Source of the DNA: Owenia fusiformis
Lineage: Eukaryota; Annelida; Polychaeta; Sabellida; Oweniidae
Assembly: GCA_903813345.2 (NCBI GenBank)
Contig: CAIIXF020000006.1
Location: forward strand, 39,089,936-39,153,935
DNA: 64,000 nucleotides
Direction: 5' to 3'
Part shown: positions 58,261-64,000 of the stretch, one piece after another
Numbering within the stretch: position 1 is the first letter of the stretch
Layout: the number at the start of each line of letters is the position of its first letter
Position numbers and translations under genes: made by a program
The notes under the pieces: model-generated
What the model saw: the letters and a program-made list of their open reading frames with translations, nothing else
Databases searched by the model: none
What the model was told of the DNA's origin: nothing

Positions 58261-60285
58261 AATCCCAAGTAAAAAGAAATGGCAATTCTCATGTAATAAT
58301 TGGTTAACTTTGGTCTAATAATTATGCATTTTGATAAAAGTTAACCTATTTGTTAAATGAGCATTAAATCAATGAAAGTTGAATGCCAATAAATAGCTAT
58401 TTATTACACCTATTTATTATTCTAACAACTATGTTATAATGCTCTTTGAATAATTGGGTAACTTTTTGTCATCCTTGCTACCCTAGGGGATAAAAATTAG
58501 CTATTTGTTAAGATTGGACTTAAAAAAATGTGGCAGTGAGTATTAGCAAAATATTAACTTTCCCGCTCATTTTAAACCAAAAGAAAAATGGCTGACAAAG
58601 AATGTTCAACTGTAAGAGATTTGGGTAATTTTATGATTTTATAATAATAGTATGAAAATGACCAATCAAATATAGATTCAGAAGTTACTGACATACTTGA
58701 ACATTCTGCATGTCTACTTTGTGAGAGGTAAAATGTAAGTATTGCTGTTTTATTCCAGTTTAGATGGTCAAATCTTCTTTTCTTTCTGAATTTATAAAGG
58801 CTAAATTTTAATTCTATTCATACAGTCAAAGTGGTCAAGCATAAATGTGTTGTGTATGACTAATTGTACCATGCAGTAAAAATATAAGGTATTTTATAAA
58901 GATTATGAAGATAAATACTGCTGGAGGCCTAGAGGGTCCTTCAATTACTGTGAGCCTTCTTGCCTTCAGGACAATTCTGATCGATGGGTAAAATTACCAG
59001 TGATGTCCCATAATAATTGCTTACTGTACGCCCGGTATTATTCGCGAGCTTTAATTTCGCGAAATTTGCGAAAACACGGTTTCGCGGCTATTAAATTTCG
59101 CGAACTGTCCATTCGGAGATTTTGAAGTGTTTAGCAGCGCTTGAATTGCCATTCAGTAATGCGTGCCAGGCTATGTTTGCCCTTTCTGCATCGTTATACA
59201 CCTTATATGTCCCGCGTTTGGAATTGGACTTCATGTTATCTTTTGCAATTTGCACTTCATTTGCAATGATGTCATCGATATCATTATTGGGCCTACTGCT
59301 GGTACTGGGCCGAATCAGCCAACGTAAAATTTTTCGCGATTTTAACACCATCGCGAAAAGCGCAAAAGTTAATCGCACGCGAATAATACTGGGCGTACAG
59401 TATATCATCTTACATACCCAGGGCCAACCTAAAATGAACAATTTGCTTGAGATTTCCAAAAATTGTGGTACTTTTACGGGAGATTTTTACAAAATCTGGA
59501 AGTTTTTTAAAAAATTGTTAGTTTTCGCCGTAGATTTTAAAAAATTGGGAGTTTTTGAGGTGAAATAACTGGAGTTTTTACGGTAGATTTGAAATAAACC
59601 GGTACTTTTTTTTATAAAAGCGGATTATCTCCAGTTTTTTTTCTAATAAACGCAATAGTTTTTGCGGTAAATTCTGCAAAAAGTGGTACTTTTGTGGGAG
59701 ATTTTTGACAAAATCTGTATAGTTTTTGCAAGAGAATTTGCAATGAATTAATTTATACGCTTTGCATGGCCAGATTTGAATATTCACGCGAATTACATAT
59801 ACGTCACATATTTACTTCGAATTTGTGTGTCCCTACCCATTTTGTAGACCATAATGCATCTTGGGTAAGAGTAATGCAACAAATAGGTTTTAAATAGCTA
59901 ATAATTAGGTAATACTCTGTTAATTCTTAGCTAACGAATACCTAAAAAATTTATCATGCAAATTAGAGAATATTACCACAATAAATATGTACAATATTTA
60001 GGTAATATTCTGTTAACATATAGCTTATTATTGGAAGATAATAAATACATGATTATTAGATTTCTAATTTTACCTTATTGTTACAATGTAATTTTCATTT
60101 GATAATCAGTCAATATTCTACATGAGCGTTGAATGTTAACAATACCTTATTATTAACACCTATTTATTAACGTAATTCTCTCTAATTTGCATGATAAATT
60201 TTTTAGGTATTTGTTAGCTAAGAATTAATAGAGTATTACCTATTTATTGTCAATATTTTCCCATTGACTTTTTTCACTTGGGATT
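58261..60285. mobile_element. 2.0-kb TIR element inside the right TIR of the giant element
   Basis: The ends AATCCCAAGT(G)AAAA are inverted copies. Removing it joins the two parts of the right TIR in register with the left TIR. The inside has palindromic text such as TAGGTAATA(T/C)TCTGTTAA and a set of GTTTTTG(C/A)GGTAGATTTT repeats (59470-59730). A smaller element sits within it. No transposase recognised. Confidence 0.65.
59024..59400. mobile_element. Short TA-flanked element with a transposase HTH fragment
   Basis: The termini CTGTACGCCC(G/A)GTATTATTCGCG are inverted copies flanked by TA. On the minus strand part of it encodes KRGTYKVYNDAERANIA and a following alanine-rich helix pair, like the N-terminal helix-turn-helix of pogo/CENP-B-type transposases. 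A deletion derivative that kept its 5' coding exon. Confidence 0.65.
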
Positions 60286-61203
60286 CTATACTTTTGGAAA
60301 ATTATTTTGAAAATAATATTTTGAATTGCAAAAGTCCCATCGTATTTTATAAAACTATTTTTAAAATCTGTAAACTAATTTGATTTCTTTAAAGTAATCT
60401 AGGTATTTTTCCATAAATATTTTGAAATTGAAAAATGAATTTCGAAATTACAAAAATCAAATCCTGTTTCATTCAAGTTTTTAGATTTTAGATAAGTATT
60501 TTGTGAATTTTTATAAGTTTTTTAGATTTAAAACAGAAAAATCGATTTTTCATTTAATATTTTGATATATTACAAAACTAAAATTGTGTTTTATTAAAGT
60601 TTTTAGATTTTATATAAGTACTTTGTGAATTTTTATAAGTTTTTTTGAGATTTGAAAAATTAAAATTGATTTTTTTTTAATTTGAAAAATATGTCCCTTT
60701 TAAAGCTTCGAGTATCAAAATGATTATAATGTTCATCATTATTATCGGGTCTTTACTTTAATACAAAAATGAACAGCTAAAATGACTTAAATGTTACTAA
60801 AAACATGTACCTGCTTATTTTTCATATCAACTCTGAGGATCTCACCCGCAAAAGGCAAAGTGATGTTAAAGTTCCCATCCTTTGTGAAAACTGGACCTTC
60901 CCGAATATCTTTTTCTTTAAGAATTTTCATGAACTTGGCTTAAAAAGATAATTCAACCAATGATGGAATTAGAGAGTAATACTTTTAATCCAGTGTCATG
61001 CTTTGATTTAAAATATTGATAGACGTTTAACTTTTTTATATTATTCTTCATATTTGATTTCGGGTATACACTGCCTTTGCTCTCCTACATACTGTAGCTC
61101 CATTCTTCAATACGACGTGATGAAAAGGTCAAACTTTCATACACAACATTTACTGTTCTTGATCATGTTAAGGTTACAGTAGATGCAGTAAATGTTTGAT
61201 TAC

Positions 61204-61637
61204 TTTTATTAGAAGCAGTTTCACATGTTTCCCCAACTTTACACCGTTGAATACATTCACTCAGGTCATTTGCAGCATTTGAACCATTTATAGAGACAGA
61301 GCAGTTCTCCCAACAAGGCAAAGCAATGGTATCACCCTATAGGTTAATATACATTTATTAGAAGTAGTTTCACAAGTTGTCCCATCTCTACATTGTTGGA
61401 TACATCCACGCAGGTCATTTGCAGCATTTGAACCAGTTAAAGAGACAGAGCAGTTCTTCCAACAAGGCAAAGCAATGGTATCACCCTATAGGTTAAGATA
61501 CATTTTTTAGAAGCAGTTTCACAGGTTTCTCCAACTTTGCACTGTTGAATACATTCACGCAGGTCATTTACATCATTTAAGCCATTTATAGAGACTGGTG
61601 AGCAGTTTTCCCAATAGGAAAAATCCATGGTATCGCC
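61204..61637 (-). CDS. Three tandem Cys-rich exons of copy B
   Basis: Exons of 136, 133 and 133 nt, each with an AG acceptor before GG(C/T)GATACC and a GTAT or GTAA donor, encode variants of C-W-x2-C...C-I-Q-x-C-x5-C. The 5'-most has Tyr for the first Cys (SYWENC). All start in phase 0 and end in phase 1, so two cannot be joined in series without a frameshift or a stop. The last (61204) joins 60938 in frame. This suggests mutually exclusive use, or decay of the extra copies. Confidence 0.65.
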
Positions 61638-64000
61638 CTGTAACAGCTAGGAGGCCGACGGCACAAAAGCGGTGATTATTAAAAAAAAGTTAGTGGTCTT
61701 CCGCGGGACTATATTCTATGACGGCATTCTCAAAAAAAAATTCAGTGTATACATGAAAAGTTGAACGGCTCATGCGCATTCATATTCTTGCATATCTTTA
61801 TGATATTTGGTGGGATGGTAGATTATATCTAGATCTATAGAATGAATTAAATTAAATCACACATTGAAAAGAATTGGAGGTAGAAAAATCGCGCCGGTCA
61901 ATAAACTTTTTTTGGACAAAAAAAATCTTATTTTTTCAACATTTTAGCAAAAACTGTAACGATCATACAGTTTTGGATATTTTTTCCTCAAACTTTCTTA
62001 ATATTGACTCCCTTATGTGGTTTAATTTATGTGAATTTATGATCATTTCAATGTAGTGTCCGTAAATCTCAAAGTTAGGTGAGTCACTTTTTAAAAATGG
62101 CCATTTTTGAGCTTATGGCGTCATCAAAGACGTTCTCGGATAACGTGAACAAGGAATATAATTTGCTTTTGTTCTACAAGTGCGTTCTCAATGAGTCTTA
62201 AATTTTCACAATTTGTTGTATTTATTCTTGGGTTTCAAATTATGCAATTTTGAGAAATAAATGTAATGAGGATATACCAAGATATTATCATTTAAATCAG
62301 GAAAGCAAATTGACTGCATTCCCTACGACGTGTTTCGCTTTCATTTTTACGCCATTTTTGGTCGCGTACCTCTTTGGCTTAAAACTGTAACAATTTGTCA
62401 ATTTTTTATAGATCAATCTCAAATTTCACGTGTGGTATCTTCAATATTTTTTAAAATATTGTAGCGATTTTTTTCTAAAATAAAACGTTAATACAACTAA
62501 TAAAACTTTATTCGAAAATGATGTTTAAAATTTGTGAAAAATATTGATTCCGTTTTGACGTCGGATTTGTCATTTAAAGTAAAACTTGGTGTCATCACTT
62601 TCAACATATGTTTCTCACTATAAAACTGAAGAATGTCGACTTAAATGTATTCACAGCTGAAGATTATATTCTTATTTGGCAAGGTATTTACTTTTGTGAT
62701 GTTTGATGCTGTATTTTTAGAACGATTGACCATGACATATTGACCTCTTAAACTATACGGAGTGAGAAACCAATATTGTGCCGTTTTATACAAAACAAAC
62801 AAAGCCCTGTCAAAGTACTTGTCTATTTTGCAATTTAAACAGTATCAATTTGAATAATTTTCTTAATCTAAAACTATTTAATTTAAGAAAAATGGTTTTA
62901 ATTGTCATGAGACCCGTTAGAATATAAATAATCAATGACAGGTTCATTGACTTACCCTGTACCTACCCGGAAGTGGAAGGTCAACTAACGTGAGTGCAAT
63001 TTTGTTTGTTCCAAGAAAAAAGAAAATATATTTTAGATTTAGATCTAGATTCAATAAACCTCGTATATTTGATGTATATACTACATCAGTAAATATGTAG
63101 AAACTTAAGTTACATATCACAGACATATAGAAGTGTCTTGTTCATTTCAATGTGACTACTAGGAGGCTGAAAGTGAAAGATTTAAAAATTTAGAGTTCCA
63201 AATCGGACAGAAGGTGTTTTTAGAATTATGCTGAGTTGAGAGGAATGGATGACCAGTCAACGGACCTTTAGACTAAAGTACATGGGATGACAACATGTTT
63301 GAACATCAAGAGCAAGCATCACCAATTGTGTCAGACATACATGTAATTCTGTTACCTTATCATCACATGCAGCGCTCACCATAAATAAATGGCACAGCTG
63401 GACTAGGTGCATTCATGCACCCTCTGGGTCTCTGAGGATCATGTTGGCCTCTAATGCAAGTCCTTACGACAATCCAACGCATTAGAGGCGGTGTTCACCG
63501 TCTACAGCTGGACTTGCTGAAGTTAGGATTTCCCATGTTATAAAAAGTAAGCTTGACAGTTGATTGTTTGGGATATGCAGGCCTGTAGACACTTTTTACC
63601 AATGGGAGGGGTTTTACCAAGGGGGGGGCTTTTGCAAGGGGAGCTTTTTGACAGTTTTGGCTAAAATTTCATGCAAAAGGTGCTTGAACTGGTGAAAACT
63701 GCATAATTTTGAAAGAGGGGCCTTGCTACGGGCCTGATAAGGTACAGCATGAACATAGGCCCAGGTCAAAGTCTAGTATAAGTAAGTCCAATATAATATT
63801 CACAGTTGCCCCACTTCAGTCGAAATATTTAAAAATCTCGCAGTCTAGGTACGAGTTCTCCTAACTGGTATCAAATTGTACATGTATTCCCAAATCTGTC
63901 CAAAATCTTCTTCAAAATGGTTCTATGTAAGTTCATCTCTCTGGTTTATATATTATATAAAAGACTAGGGGATACTAGTCGAAAGTCTCAATGGGATAAA
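61638..64000. other. Upstream of copy B; no gene, one small MITE
   Basis: I found no signal-peptide exon for copy B. A minus-strand GTAAGT donor is near 62955, but its upstream sequence does not read as a signal exon. A 159-bp MITE at 63578-63736 has CAGGCC(T/C)GTAG inverted ends; a related start is at about 36112. Otherwise AT-rich. Confidence 0.45.

Larger units (their letters stand above)
25813..60701. mobile_element. Giant (34.9-kb) TIR-bounded element carrying integrase and HECT genes
   Basis: Both ends start AAAAGGGACAT and lie in TTTTAAA(A/G) flanks. Diverged AT-rich inverted repeats follow: left 25813-26397; right 58137-60701, of which about 2.0 kb is a later insertion. Evidence beyond AT-richness is a shared 19-mer, AAAAGTCTTCTGTAAAGGA, then GCGTGTCA at the inner edge of both. 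The right inner edge is 22 bp from the ATG of the minus-strand integrase; the left inner edge is 49 bp from a GTGAGT donor that could start the plus-strand HECT gene. Two convergent genes between TIRs is a standard DNA-transposon layout. The unit sits in an intron of DFPase copy B. The transposase belongs to the retroviral-integrase-like DDE group; assignment to the IS3EU superfamily is only a guess. Confidence 0.65.
58137..60701 (-). repeat. Right TIR of the giant element, split by a later insertion
   Basis: Read on the minus strand it follows the left TIR: AAAAGGGACATATTTTTCAA at the outer end, then AT-rich units with TTCACAAAGTACTTAT. After an inserted element (58261-60285) it continues with TTTTACAAAACTAATATTG and AAAAGTCTTCTGTAAAGGA to GCGTGTCA at 58144-58137. 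Confidence 0.65.
21142..61637 (-). pseudogene. DFPase-like copy B, incomplete
   Basis: Minus-strand pieces, 5' to 3': Cys-rich exons 61637-61502, 61485-61353 and 61336-61204; 60938-60811; 25458-25318; exon 4 as two copies (acceptors at 22441 and 22302, only the second with a donor, ending 22165); and a short relic of the last exon ending at TAA 21142. Exon lengths 128 and 141 equal those of copy A. Landmarks include EGPVFTKDG, WVADGKLGLLK and MQGCNDLIFDYHGNLWITAP. The exon carrying PNGIAV and most of the last exon are absent, which removes two calcium ligands and two blades or more. Copy B alone cannot make a whole propeller. Its exon 4 donor is phase 0, compatible with the copy A exon at 5380, so a read-through chimera is possible. 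No signal exon was found before 64000. Confidence 0.7.

Noticed and set aside
59122-59568. 148-aa plus-strand frame
   Set aside because: Antisense to the HTH fragment, running over the TIR of the small element and repeats; no protein signature.
61437-61628. Continuous frame joining Cys-rich exon to the next intron
   Set aside because: It reads through the donor into intron and out of frame over the next Cys-rich exon, ending LSL-stop; an exon with GTAT donor is more plausible.

Overview
The window is AT-rich animal nuclear DNA. It has spliceosomal introns with GT/AG borders and many families of DNA transposons. Protein families (squid-type DFPase/SMP-30 enzymes, an invertebrate-style HECT ligase, a Polinton) suggest a marine invertebrate such as a mollusc or other lophotrochozoan; I cannot name the species.

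Layout. (1) 0.1-2.4 kb: tandem duplication and a 1.7-kb hAT relic (8-bp target duplication) holding a second TIR element. (2) 4.8-20.8 kb, minus strand: an apparently complete DFPase-like gene (copy A; signal exon plus five exons, 311 aa as spliced here). One intron holds an 8.3-kb element with TTAA borders and very long inverted arms, and another holds a 1.3-kb TIR element. (3) 21.1-61.6 kb, minus strand: a second DFPase-like copy (B) lacking the equivalents of the last two exons, with three alternative Cys-rich exons and a duplicated exon 4. (4) 25.8-60.7 kb, inside an intron of copy B: a ~34.9-kb unit bounded by diverged AT-rich terminal inverted repeats. It carries two convergent genes: a 13-exon HECT-type E3 ligase (plus strand, 29.8-41.7 kb) and a DDE integrase/transposase (minus strand, 58.1 to 45.6 kb). 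The inner edge of each TIR lies just before the first exon of one of these genes, so I read the unit as a giant transposon with its own transposase and a ubiquitin-ligase gene. (5) 46,008-56,216: a 10,209-bp Polinton/Maverick with 343-bp TIRs that look identical, and a perfect 6-bp duplication (TATTGG). It lies inside the integrase coding exon. It encodes an integrase with chromodomain, jelly-roll capsid candidates, an adenain-like protease, a packaging ATPase, small basic proteins, and two spliced minus-strand genes (a two-repeat PC4-like protein and a small membrane glycoprotein candidate). It also has a tRNA-Pro(UGG)-like gene. No protein-primed DNA polymerase B is visible. (6) 49,945-50,467: a 523-bp MITE inside the Polinton capsid gene.

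The centre is therefore a nest: DFPase intron > giant TIR element > its integrase exon > Polinton > capsid gene > MITE. At the last two steps the interrupted frame is kept once the insert and one duplication copy are discounted, so the order of events can be read directly. The rest of the noncoding DNA is mostly MITEs, mariner deletion derivatives, fold-back elements and recurrent interspersed repeats.

All calls come from reading the sequence by eye. Family names are from recognised motifs, not from searches.
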